The notes under the pieces: model-generated
The model's input: the letters and a program-made list of their open reading frames with translations, nothing else
Database searches by the model: none
What the model was told of the DNA's origin: nothing
Shown here: positions 43,280 to 51,669 of the stretch, in pieces
Layout of the letters: each line of letters opens with the position of its first letter
Position numbering within the stretch: position 1 is the stretch's first letter
From: Sphingopyxis sp. DBS4
GTDB lineage: Bacteria > Pseudomonadota > Alphaproteobacteria > Sphingomonadales > Sphingomonadaceae
Length of the DNA: 64,000 nucleotides
Assembly: GCF_024628865.1 (NCBI RefSeq)
Contig: NZ_CP102384.1
Span: 569,001 to 633,000 of the forward strand
Direction: 5' to 3'
Program-made: the position numbers and the translations under genes

Positions 43280-43903
43280 TCAGCCGTGCAGGCTCATCAG
43301 CGAATCCATGAGGCCATCGTCGGCGCTCGAACAGACCCCCAGCACCAGCGCTTCCTCGCAGCCTTCGGCGACGACGTAGGCGTGGCCCATCGACGAATCG
43401 ATGTAGATGCCCTGGCCGACGTCGAGCGTGACGGGGTCGTAGAATTCGCTGTGCACTTCGATCCGTCCTTCGAGGACATAGATGAATTCCTCGCCCTGGT
43501 GGCGGACGAGCTCGCCGAACTCGCGCGCGCTATGCGCGCGGATGCGGGTGACGATCGGGATCATCCGCTTCTGGCGAAGGTCGGTGCAGAGATAATGATA
43601 GTCGTAATTGTCGGTCGTGACGCGTGCCGCTCGGTCGATCGTTCCGATGCTGCGGCGGCCGGTGACGCGCGGCGGACTTTCCTCCTCGTCCTCGGCGAAC
43701 AGGTCCGACATGCGAATCTGGAGTCGCTGGCTGAGCTGCTGAAGCTTGTCGTAGCTGAGCGTCAGCCGGTCGTGCTCGACCTTCGACAGCGTTGATACCG
43801 GAATCCCCGACTTCGCGCTCATCTCCTTGAGCGTCCAGCCGTTTCGCGAGCGAATGCCGCGCATCACCGCGCCGAGCGTCGGCGGGCTGGGACGGTCCGC
43901 CAT
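43280..43903 (-). CDS. XRE-family regulator with C-terminal cupin domain
   Basis: 207 residues. ATG 43903 has GGAAGA upstream; ATG 43915 is also in frame. HTH_3 at ~10-70 (LGAVMRGIRSRNGWTLKEMSAKSGIPVSTLSKVEHDRLTLSYDKL type, split), cupin_2 at ~125-200 (RHQGEEFIYVLEGRIEVH, YIDSSMGHAYV). XRE-cupin proteins such as PuuR sense small metabolites, often amines or amino acids. It precedes the D-aminoacylase-like gene and is divergent from the hydrolase-racemase operon; its likely operator is embedded in the promoters at 43923 and 47049. Confidence 0.9.
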   Translation of the reverse strand: MADRPSPPTLGAVMRGIRSRNGWTLKEMSAKSGIPVSTLSKVEHDRLTLSYDKLQQLSQRLQIRMSDLFAEDEEESPPRVTGRRSIGTIDRAARVTTDNYDYHYLCTDLRQKRMIPIVTRIRAHSAREFGELVRHQGEEFIYVLEGRIEVHSEFYDPVTLDVGQGIYIDSSMGHAYVVAEGCEEALVLGVCSSADDGLMDSLMSLHG

Positions 43904-43922
43904 CAGTTCTTCCATTCCATAT

Positions 43923-43950
43923 TTGACAATTTTCTAATCAGGATCATTAT
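43923..43950 (+). promoter_or_regulatory. Promoter with embedded CTAATCAG operator
   Basis: TTGACA (43923-43928), 16-base spacer containing CTAATCAG, then CATTAT (43945-43950). The same block, 21 of 25 positions identical, occurs at 47049. It drives the gene at 44045 and overlaps the region upstream of the XRE-cupin gene. Confidence 0.65.
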
Positions 43951-44044
43951 GTCCCCATCGGGTCAAGAGGTGCCGCCCCTTGGTAAGGGGTCGCGCGGCT
44001 TGCCGCAAGGGTCAGCAGACCCGCCTGACAAAGAGGGGAAGAGG

Positions 44045-46021
44045 ATGCGTTTACTCCATAAAGCCATGATCGGGCTTGCCGCGATCGCGGCGGTTCCGCT
44101 CGCGGCGCAGGGCCCGGCCCCCGCGCCCGCCGCCAGGACGGTCGAGGCACCGCCCTTGCCGCCGTCGAAGCCCGCGCAGGCGGCGACGCTCAACGCGGCC
44201 GATCTCGAAGCCTTTCTCGACGGCTTTCTGCCCTATGCGCTCGACCGCGCGCGCATTCCGGGGGCGGTCGTCGTCGTCGTGCGCGGCGACGGGGTCGTGC
44301 TCGAAAAGGGCTATGGTTATGCGGACGTCGCGACGCGCAAGCCCGTGTCGCCCGAAACCACCCTGTTCCGGCCGGGATCGGTGTCGAAGCTCTTCACCTG
44401 GACCGCGGTGATGCAGCAGGTCGAAGCGGGCAAGCTCGACCTCGACAAGGATGTGAACGCCTATCTCGACTTCAAGATTCCGCCTTTCCAGGGCAAGCCG
44501 ATCACGCTGCGCAACATCATGACCCACACCGCGGGCTTCGAGGAATCGGTCCGCTATCTGATCAGCAACGATCCGAAGGCGGCGATGTCGCTCAAGAAGC
44601 TGTTGCCGCTCGCGCTGCCCGAGCGTGTGTTCGCGCCCGGAACGACGCCCGCTTACTCGAATTATGCCACCGCACTCGCGGGCTATATCGTCGAGCGTGT
44701 CAGCGGCGAGGATTTCGATAGTTATATCGACAAGCATATCTTCACGCCGCTCGGCATGGCGCATTCGACCTTCCGTCAGCCACTCCCCAAGGCGTTCGTT
44801 CCCGATATGGCGAGCGGCTATCCCGACATCACGCAGAAGGCGCGGCCGTTCGAGATGGTGATCCCGGCCCCCGCGGGCAGCCTGTCGGCGAGCGGCGCCG
44901 ACATGGGCAAGTTCATGATCGCGCATCTGAACGACGGCGCGGGGCTGCTGAAGCCCGAAACCGCGAAGATGATGCACGATTACAAGGCGCCCGGCGTCGG
45001 CCCGCTCAACAGCATGGCGCTCGGTTTCTACGAACAATGGGTCAACGGCCACCGCGCGATCGCGCACGGCGGCGACACCGTCTGGTTCCATTCCTATCTG
45101 TGGCTGTTCCCCGACGCCGACGTCGGCGTCTTCATCTCGATGAACAGCCCGGGCAAGGAAGGCGGCGCGGGCGCGGTGCGCAGCGCGCTGTTCCATGAAT
45201 TTGCCGACCGCTACTTGCCCGGCCCCGCGCCGACGGGCCGGGTCGATGCGAAAACCGCGAAGCAACATGCCGAAATGATGGTCGGCCATTATGTCACCAG
45301 CCGCGGGTCGTTCACCAATTTCATGAGCCTGTTCGGCCTGCTCGGCCAGCCGACGGTGACGCTGACCGAGGACGGCAAGATCAGCGTGCCCGGACTCGAC
45401 GGCCTCAGCGCCGGCGCGCGCGACTGGGTGGAGGTCGAGCCCTTCGTCTGGCGCGACACCGCCACCGGCGAACGCCTCGCCGCCGAGGTCAAGGACGGCA
45501 AGGTCGTGCGCTGGAGCCTCGACGCCGGATCGCCCTTCATGGTCTTCGATCCCGCGCCGGCCGGCGCCAATGCGGCGTGGCTGATGCCCGCGCTGATCGC
45601 GGCGCTCGGCATCGCGCTGCTCGCCGCGCTCGCCTGGCCGGTGCGCGCGCTGGTCCGGCGCAGCTTCGGCGCGAGCTTCGCACTCGAAGGCAAGCCGCTC
45701 CGCGCGTATCGCCTGTCGCGCGTCTTCGCGTGGCTGGCGCTGGCCGCGGTCGCCGGCTGGTTCGGGCTGATCGCGGCCTTCTCGGCCGATATCGGCAGCA
45801 TCGGCGGGCCGCTCGACTGGCTGATCCAGTTGCTGCGCGTCCTGACGCCGCTTGCCGCCTTCGGGCTGCTGGCGACCGCCGCCTGGCACCTGTGGCTCAG
45901 CATCCAGGGCAAGCGCAAATGGACGATGAAACTCGGCGCGGTGCTGCTCGTCCTCGCGGGGCTGGTCCTCGTCTGGGTGACGCTTGCCTTCCATCTCTAT
46001 GGCTTCGGGATGGTCTATTGA
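44045..46021 (+). CDS. S12 serine hydrolase (beta-lactamase/D-peptidase type) with C-terminal membrane anchor
   Basis: 658 residues. Signal peptide (MRLLHKAMIGLAAIAAVPLAAQ) then an S12/class C-like domain at ~45-420: Ser112-x-x-Lys115 (GSVSKLF), Tyr204-x-Asn206 (YSNY), His341-Gly-Gly (AHGGD). A linker domain follows, then about four transmembrane helices (~510-658; WLMPALIAALGIALLAALAW, FAWLALAAVAGWFGLIAAF, and two more). Family members include D-alanyl-D-alanine carboxypeptidases, D-aminopeptidases and esterases. Exposed on the periplasmic face next to a racemase gene (4-base-type overlap, TGATG), it probably trims D-residue peptides. AGAGGGGAAGAGG precedes the ATG. Confidence 0.87.
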   Translation: MRLLHKAMIGLAAIAAVPLAAQGPAPAPAARTVEAPPLPPSKPAQAATLNAADLEAFLDGFLPYALDRARIPGAVVVVVRGDGVVLEKGYGYADVATRKPVSPETTLFRPGSVSKLFTWTAVMQQVEAGKLDLDKDVNAYLDFKIPPFQGKPITLRNIMTHTAGFEESVRYLISNDPKAAMSLKKLLPLALPERVFAPGTTPAYSNYATALAGYIVERVSGEDFDSYIDKHIFTPLGMAHSTFRQPLPKAFVPDMASGYPDITQKARPFEMVIPAPAGSLSASGADMGKFMIAHLNDGAGLLKPETAKMMHDYKAPGVGPLNSMALGFYEQWVNGHRAIAHGGDTVWFHSYLWLFPDADVGVFISMNSPGKEGGAGAVRSALFHEFADRYLPGPAPTGRVDAKTAKQHAEMMVGHYVTSRGSFTNFMSLFGLLGQPTVTLTEDGKISVPGLDGLSAGARDWVEVEPFVWRDTATGERLAAEVKDGKVVRWSLDAGSPFMVFDPAPAGANAAWLMPALIAALGIALLAALAWPVRALVRRSFGASFALEGKPLRAYRLSRVFAWLALAAVAGWFGLIAAFSADIGSIGGPLDWLIQLLRVLTPLAAFGLLATAAWHLWLSIQGKRKWTMKLGAVLLVLAGLVLVWVTLAFHLYGFGMVY

Positions 46022-47025
46022 TGGCGGCGCAGGGCTTTCGCGGATTGACGCTCGACCTTCGGGTCGAGCGTTTTCCCTATCACCAGCCGTTCCGCATCTC
46101 GGGCCATGTCTTCACCGAGACGGCGCTGCTCGTCGCCGAGCTGTCGGACGGCGAACATGTCGGGCGCGGCGAGGGGGCCGGGGTCTATTATCTCGGAGAC
46201 GATATCGACCATATGGTCGCCGAGGCGGCCGGGGTGCGCGGCGCGATCGAGCAGGGGGCGACGCGCGCGGACCTTCAGACCTTGCTGCCGCCGGGCGGCG
46301 CGCGCAACGCGCTCGACTGCGCTTTCTGGGAGCTCGAAGCGAAGCAGCAGGGGCGGCCGGTCTGGGAACTGGCGGGGCTGCGTGCGCCGCAGCCGCTGCG
46401 CTCGACGCTGACGCTCGGCGCCGACAGCCCGGATATCATGGCAAAGGCGGCACTCGCGATCGATCCCGAGGCGCCGGTGAAGGTCAAGCTGACCGGCGAC
46501 CTCGGCGACGATATCGCGCGCGTCGCCGCGATCCGCGCCGCGCGCCCCGAGGCCTGGATCGGCGTCGATGCGAACCAGGGCTATGATGTGGGCACGCTCG
46601 CCGACCTGTTGCCGATGCTGGTCGAAGCGCGCGTCGCGCAGCTCGAACAGCCGCTGAAACGCGGGCGCGAGGCCGATCTCGACGGGCTCAAGCGGCCGCT
46701 GCCCTTCGTCGCCGACGAAAGCGCGCTGTCGCTCGCCGATACCGCCTCGCTCGTCGGGCGCTTCGACGTCGTCAACATCAAGCTCGACAAGTGCGGCGGG
46801 CTGACCGAGGGACTCGCGATCGCGCGGCAGGCGAAGAGGCTCGGGCTCGACGTCATGGTCGGCAACATGATGGGCACCAGCCTGTCGATGGCGCCATCCT
46901 ATCTCGTCGGGCAGCTTTGCGACATCGTCGATCTCGACGGGCCGACCTTTCTCGCGCACGATCGCGACCCCGGCGTCGTCTATCGCGGCGGCATGATCGA
47001 TTGTCCGCCCGAAATCTGGGGTTGA
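46021..47025 (+). CDS. dgcA: Enolase-superfamily racemase/epimerase, DgcA-like (second copy)
   Basis: 334 residues. Catalytic set: KVK (Lys154, Lys156), Asp183 (VDANQGY), Glu209 (LEQP), Asp232 (ADES), Lys254 (IKLDK). Starts in the stop codon of the upstream S12 gene (TGATG), so the two are coupled. With the DgcN homologue at 49484 it would complete an N-acetyl-D-amino acid racemisation route; alternatively it is a dipeptide epimerase acting on L-Xaa-D-Glu type dipeptides, which would suit the dipeptidase at 53240. Cytoplasmic. Confidence 0.86.
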   Translation: MAAQGFRGLTLDLRVERFPYHQPFRISGHVFTETALLVAELSDGEHVGRGEGAGVYYLGDDIDHMVAEAAGVRGAIEQGATRADLQTLLPPGGARNALDCAFWELEAKQQGRPVWELAGLRAPQPLRSTLTLGADSPDIMAKAALAIDPEAPVKVKLTGDLGDDIARVAAIRAARPEAWIGVDANQGYDVGTLADLLPMLVEARVAQLEQPLKRGREADLDGLKRPLPFVADESALSLADTASLVGRFDVVNIKLDKCGGLTEGLAIARQAKRLGLDVMVGNMMGTSLSMAPSYLVGQLCDIVDLDGPTFLAHDRDPGVVYRGGMIDCPPEIWG

Positions 47026-47048
47026 TGCAAATTCATGTCCTAAATGGG

Positions 47049-47076
47049 TTGACAATTTTCTGATTAGGACAATAGT
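47049..47076 (+). promoter_or_regulatory. Promoter with embedded CTGATTAG operator
   Basis: TTGACA (47049-47054), 16-base spacer containing CTGATTAG (the reverse complement of the CTAATCAG core at 43934), then AATAGT (47071-47076). It precedes the receptor-DgcN-transporter operon; the 183-base leader to 47259 shows no other feature. Confidence 0.65.
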
Positions 47077-47258
47077 CGAAAAACCGAAACATGAGATCGA
47101 AGGACGGGATGACAGGGTCATTCCCCACGGCGTGCCGCGCGACTTTCGCGGGCGGGTCTGGGGTGCGCATGGCCCGCATGGACGATCCGACAAGAGCATC
47201 ATCACGGCCGCACGGAGCGATTTCGCTGCCTGCCCGGCCAGGTCTTGGGGGTAGGACG

Positions 47259-49460
47259 ATGAAGAAGAGCTTTTTGATGGCGGGCAGCCTGGTCGCGCTG
47301 GCGGTGACGATGCCGGCCCATGCCGACGAAGCGGCCGGCGACGAACATGATATCGTCGTCACCGCGCAGAAACGCGAGCAGCGGCTGATCGACGTACCGC
47401 AGTCGGTGAGCGTCGTGTCGGGCGATGCGCTCGAAAATGTCCAGGCGACGAATTTTTCGGATTATCTGAAGCTCGTTCCGGGGCTTCAGCTCAACCAGAC
47501 CACCGCCGGCTTCGGCCGTCTCGTGCTGCGCGGGGTCAATACCGGCGGCGTCGCCTCGACGGTTGCGGTCTATCAGGACGAAACAACCTTCGGATCGAGC
47601 AGCGGGCTCGTCAACGGCGCGATCCTCGCGGGCGACTTCGACACCTTCGACGTCGAGCGGATCGAGGTGCTGCGCGGTCCGCAAGGGACCATCTATGGCG
47701 CGAGCTCGATGGGCGGCGTGCTCAAATATGTGACGCGCAAGCCCGATACCAGCGGGGTCGAGGTCCGCGCGCGCGGCAGCGTCGAGACGGTCAAGGGCGG
47801 CGATGCATCCTATCTGGGCAGCGCGGTGGTCAATGTGCCGCTCGGCGATATGGTCGCTTTCCGTGCCTCGGGCTTCTACCGCGACTTCGGCGGTTTCATC
47901 GACTCGATCGGCACCGCGGGATCGGATGTCGAAAACGACATCAACAGTTCGAAAAGCTATGGTGGCCGCGCGTCGCTGTTGTTCAAGCCGAGCGAGAGTA
48001 TCTCGATCCAGCTCAGCGCCTATCTCCAGAATCTGAAGACGCACGCCTCGAACAGTGTCGACAGCGACCCGTCGACCGGGCGGACGCTGTACGGCCGCCT
48101 GTCGCAGTCGCAGTTCGTTCCCGAATTCACCGATGTCCGCTACCGCGTATACAGTGCCGTCGTCGACGCCGATCTCGGCTTTGCGAATCTGGTGTGGGCG
48201 ACGAGCTACAGCAGTCTGTCGCAATCGTTCCGCGGCGATCTCACGACTCAATATGGTCCGTTGATCGAGGCCTTTTTCGGCGCGCCCAACGATTTCTATC
48301 AGGGGCAACTCACCCGCGTGCGGCGCTTTTCGCAGGAAATACGACTGCAGTCGCCCGAGAATGAGCATTTCGAATGGCTCCTCGGCGCCTATTACACGCG
48401 CGAGAAAGGGATCATCGATCAGGATTTCAACGCGGTGGAGCCGGGGACGCTGACCCCGATCGAGGATCTGCCGCTGCTCGGCATCGCGACGATCAACTCG
48501 CGCTATCGCGAGCTCGCGGGCTTCGCCAATGCGACGCTCCATCTCGGCGAGCGCTTCGACCTGACCTTCGGCGGCCGCTACAGCGGCAACAAACAGGTCG
48601 CGGATCAGGTGTCGGACGGTGCCCTTGCGGGCGGGTTCAACAAGCTGCCGAAAGCGCGCTCGTCCGAAAATGTCTTCACCTTCTCGGTCGCGCCGCAGTT
48701 CGAGATCAGCGACCAGGCGACCATCTATGCTCGCGTCGCCAAGGGATTCCGCCCCGGCGGCCCGAACGTGCTCGCGCCGGGGGCGCCGCCGGAACTTGCA
48801 ACCTATGGTTCGGATTCGCTGATCAGCTACGAAATCGGCGTCAAGGCGGAAACGGTCGACCGCAGCTTCTCGATCGACATCGCCGCTTTCCATATCGACT
48901 GGAAGGACATTCAGGTCTTTGGCCAGGTCAATGATTTCGGCGTCAATTTCAACGGCGGCAAGGCGAAGAGCGACGGCCTGGAATTCACGACGACGCTGCG
49001 CCCGGCGGGCGGGCTGACCTTTTCGCTCAACGGCGCCTATACCAACGCCCGGCTGAAGGACGACACGCCGCCGCTGGTCGGCGGGCTCGCGGGCGATCGC
49101 CTGCCCTACACCCCCAAATACAGCATCGGCGCCAATGCCGATTACGAGTGGGCACTGGGCGGCGACACCAAGGCCTATGTCGGGGCGTCGGTGCGCAGCC
49201 TGTCGAAACAGCCCGCGGGCTTCGATCTCGATTTCCGCACTGCCAATGGCCGGCAGCGCTATCTGCCCGCCTATGAGGTCGTCGATTTGCGCGCCGGGGT
49301 CGATTTCGGCAAATATTCGCTCGAGCTTTATGCGAAGAATCTGACCGACAGCGAAGGCAAGACATCGCTCGAGGCGCCGGCCAATGTGCCGCTGGGTGCC
49401 GCCGGAACGGCGGTGATCCGGCCGCGCACCTTTGGCGTGACACTGACCGCCGGCTTCTGA
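47259..49460 (+). CDS. TonB-dependent receptor
   Basis: 733 residues. ATG 47259 with GGGGGTAGGA upstream gives a signal peptide (MKKSFLMAGSLVALAVTMPAHA), TonB box HDIVVTAQKREQ, plug VERIEVLRGPQGTIYGASSMGG and YVTRKPDTS, and a barrel ending FGVTLTAGF. First gene of a five-gene operon (receptor, DgcN-like, YkvI-type transporter, S12 hydrolase, M19 dipeptidase). It should import the D-residue peptide or amino-acid derivative processed by the rest. Confidence 0.93.
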   Translation: MKKSFLMAGSLVALAVTMPAHADEAAGDEHDIVVTAQKREQRLIDVPQSVSVVSGDALENVQATNFSDYLKLVPGLQLNQTTAGFGRLVLRGVNTGGVASTVAVYQDETTFGSSSGLVNGAILAGDFDTFDVERIEVLRGPQGTIYGASSMGGVLKYVTRKPDTSGVEVRARGSVETVKGGDASYLGSAVVNVPLGDMVAFRASGFYRDFGGFIDSIGTAGSDVENDINSSKSYGGRASLLFKPSESISIQLSAYLQNLKTHASNSVDSDPSTGRTLYGRLSQSQFVPEFTDVRYRVYSAVVDADLGFANLVWATSYSSLSQSFRGDLTTQYGPLIEAFFGAPNDFYQGQLTRVRRFSQEIRLQSPENEHFEWLLGAYYTREKGIIDQDFNAVEPGTLTPIEDLPLLGIATINSRYRELAGFANATLHLGERFDLTFGGRYSGNKQVADQVSDGALAGGFNKLPKARSSENVFTFSVAPQFEISDQATIYARVAKGFRPGGPNVLAPGAPPELATYGSDSLISYEIGVKAETVDRSFSIDIAAFHIDWKDIQVFGQVNDFGVNFNGGKAKSDGLEFTTTLRPAGGLTFSLNGAYTNARLKDDTPPLVGGLAGDRLPYTPKYSIGANADYEWALGGDTKAYVGASVRSLSKQPAGFDLDFRTANGRQRYLPAYEVVDLRAGVDFGKYSLELYAKNLTDSEGKTSLEAPANVPLGAAGTAVIRPRTFGVTLTAGF

Positions 49461-49483
49461 CGGCCGAGAGGAGAGACTGGACC

Positions 49484-50539
49484 ATGGCTACTGTGCTGCA
49501 ACGGCGTGCGGACGCCGACCGGGGGGGCGTTCCCGCCCTGCCGCAGCCCTATCTCCTCTTCCTCGGCGACACGGTCGAGGCCGGCTATGCCAAGACCGCC
49601 TTCGGGCTCGCCGACTGGGCGGCCGACCGCTGTGTCGGCGAATGGTCGGTCGCGGGCTGCGCCGTCACCACCGGCCTGCCGCCGATGGCGCCTGCCGAAG
49701 CGCGGGCAGCGGGCGCGCGGTCGCTGGTGATCGGGGTCGCCAACCAGGGTGGGGTGATCGGCGAAAGCTGGGTCGCGGCGCTCGTCGAGGCGATGGAGGC
49801 CGGGCTCGACATTGTCAGCGGCCTCCACGCCCGCCTCGCGAGCGTGCCTGCGCTGGCCGAAGCGGCGCGGCGCACCGGGCGGCGGCTGATCGACGTCCGC
49901 ACCCCGCCGCCGTCGATCCCGGTCGGCAACGGGCGCAAGCGCAGCGGCAAGAGGTTGCTGACGGTCGGCACCGACTGCGCGCTGGGGAAGAAATATACCG
50001 CGCTCGCGCTGCACCGCGCCTTCCTCGAACGCGGGATCGCCGCCGATTTCCGCGCGACCGGCCAGACCGGCATCATGATCGCGGGCGGCGGGATGCCGAT
50101 GGACGCCGTGGTCTCGGATTTCGAGGCGGGCGCGGCGGAGATGCTGAGCCCCGACGCGGCGGCAGATCATTGGGATCTGATCGAGGGACAGGGGTCGATC
50201 TTCAACCCCGCCTATGCTGCGGTATCGCTCGGCCTGCTTCACGGCAGCCAGCCGGACGTCTTCGTCGTCTGCCACGATCCGACGCGCAAGGTGATCCTGG
50301 GGATGGAGAGTTTCGCACTGCCGACGATCGAGGAGGTGATCGACCTGACGATCCGCCTCGGCAGCCGGACGAACCCGGCGATCCGCTGCGGCGGGGTCTG
50401 CCTCAATACCGCGAGCTTCGACGCCGACGGCGCCGAGGCGCTGATGGCGGCCGAGCGCGCGCGGCTCGGGCTGCCGGTCGCCGATCCGATCCGCGGCGGC
50501 GCGGGGTTCGACGCGCTCGTGGATGCCATCCTCGCATGA
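49484..50539 (+). CDS. dgcN: DUF1611 P-loop protein, DgcN-like (second copy)
   Basis: 351 residues, clearly homologous to the protein at 5214: PYLLFLGDTVEAGYAKTAFGLA, VIGVANQGGVIGESWV, P-loop GTDCALGKKYTA (Gly162, Lys169, Lys170), TGQTGIMIAGGGMPMDAVV, EGQGSIFNPAY, LLHGSQPDVF. Predicted D-amino acid N-acetyltransferase by comparison with DgcN. GAGGAGAG precedes the ATG. The stop overlaps the start of the transporter gene. Having separate DgcN-DgcA sets in two loci implies different substrates or different induction. Confidence 0.82.
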   Translation: MATVLQRRADADRGGVPALPQPYLLFLGDTVEAGYAKTAFGLADWAADRCVGEWSVAGCAVTTGLPPMAPAEARAAGARSLVIGVANQGGVIGESWVAALVEAMEAGLDIVSGLHARLASVPALAEAARRTGRRLIDVRTPPPSIPVGNGRKRSGKRLLTVGTDCALGKKYTALALHRAFLERGIAADFRATGQTGIMIAGGGMPMDAVVSDFEAGAAEMLSPDAAADHWDLIEGQGSIFNPAYAAVSLGLLHGSQPDVFVVCHDPTRKVILGMESFALPTIEEVIDLTIRLGSRTNPAIRCGGVCLNTASFDADGAEALMAAERARLGLPVADPIRGGAGFDALVDAILA

Positions 50540-51669
50540 CGGCCGGCGCGGCGGACCCCAGCCGGTTCCAGCGCTTCCTGCTCCCCGGCTTTGCGCTCAA
50601 GGCCGTGATCATCGGCGGCGGCTATGCGACCGGGCGCGAGCTCGCCGAATATTTCGTGCCCTCGGGGCCGTGGGGCGGGCTCGCCGCGATGCTGCTCGCG
50701 ACCGGCATCTGGAGCCTCGTCGCGGCGCTGACCTTCGCGCTCGCGCGCCAGCTCGGCGCCTATGACTATCGCGCTTTCTTCAAGGGGCTGCTCGGCCCCG
50801 GGTGGATCGCGTTCGAGGCGGCGTACATCATCTTCGTCATCCTGATCCTCGCGGTGTTCGGCGCGGCGGCGGCGGCGATCGGCGCCGCGACCTTCGGCTG
50901 GCCCGAATGGGCGGGCGCGCTGCTGCTCGCCGTCCTGATCGTCGCGGTGACCGCGCGCGGGACCGGGGTGGTCGAGCAGATGTTCAAATATGTCTCGATC
51001 CTGCTCTACACCGTCTATGCGCTGTTCCTGATCCTCGCGCTCGCGCGCTTCGGCGGGCCGATCGCACAGGGGTTCGCCGCCGCGCCGCCGCCTTCGGGCG
51101 ACTGGATGGCGGGGGGCATCACTTATGCGAGCTATAATATCGTCGGCGCGGTGGTGATCCTGCCGGTGCTCCGGCATCTGACCAGCCAGCGCGACGCCGT
51201 GGTCGCGGGGCTGATCGCGGGGCCGCTGTCGATGCTGCCCGCGATTCTCTTCTTCGTCGCGATGATGGCCTTCTATCCCGCGATCGGCGCCGAGACGCTG
51301 CCCTCCGATTTCCTGCTCCGCCAGATGAACGTGCCGGGCTTTCACATCCTGTTCCAGGTGATGATCCTCGCGGCGCTGCTCGAAAGCGGCGCGGGCGCGG
51401 TGCACGCGATCAACGAGCGTATCTCGGGTGCGGTCGAAAGCCGCGGGCGTCCCGCGCTCGGCGCCGGAGCACGGGTGCTGATCGGCGCGGCGATCCTCAC
51501 CGGCTGCATGTTCGTGGCGGGCGAGATCGGCCTCGTCGATCTGATCGCGAGCGGATACCGCTTCCTCGCCTGGCTCTTCCTCGCCGTCTTCGTCGTGCCG
51601 CTGCTCACCCTCGGCACCTGGCGCCTGCTGCGCCCCTCGTCCGCTCCCCCACTGGAGGCTCTGCCATGA
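50536..51669 (+). CDS. YkvI-type inner-membrane transporter (APC/LeuT-like fold)
   Basis: 377 residues, about 10 hydrophobic segments. FALKAVIIGGGYATGRELAEYF is the YkvI-family signature of the first helix; FEAAYIIFVILILAVFG and GAVHAINERISGAV occur as in relatives. The ATG overlaps the upstream stop (ATGA). YkvI proteins are uncharacterised but belong to the amino-acid transporter clan, so uptake of the D-amino acid or dipeptide acted on by the neighbouring enzymes is likely. A much longer open frame overlapping the DgcN gene is not credible. Confidence 0.83.
   Translation: MTAGAADPSRFQRFLLPGFALKAVIIGGGYATGRELAEYFVPSGPWGGLAAMLLATGIWSLVAALTFALARQLGAYDYRAFFKGLLGPGWIAFEAAYIIFVILILAVFGAAAAAIGAATFGWPEWAGALLLAVLIVAVTARGTGVVEQMFKYVSILLYTVYALFLILALARFGGPIAQGFAAAPPPSGDWMAGGITYASYNIVGAVVILPVLRHLTSQRDAVVAGLIAGPLSMLPAILFFVAMMAFYPAIGAETLPSDFLLRQMNVPGFHILFQVMILAALLESGAGAVHAINERISGAVESRGRPALGAGARVLIGAAILTGCMFVAGEIGLVDLIASGYRFLAWLFLAVFVVPLLTLGTWRLLRPSSAPPLEALP

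Noticed and set aside
44051..45994. 647-codon open frame antisense to the S12 hydrolase
   Set aside because: It mirrors high-GC codon structure of the real gene, has Arg/Asp/His-rich composition and no recognisable motif.
49642..50535. In-frame N-terminal extension of the YkvI-type transporter
   Set aside because: The extension overlaps the DgcN coding sequence in another frame and is Arg-rich nonsense; ATG 50536 overlapping the upstream stop is the natural start.
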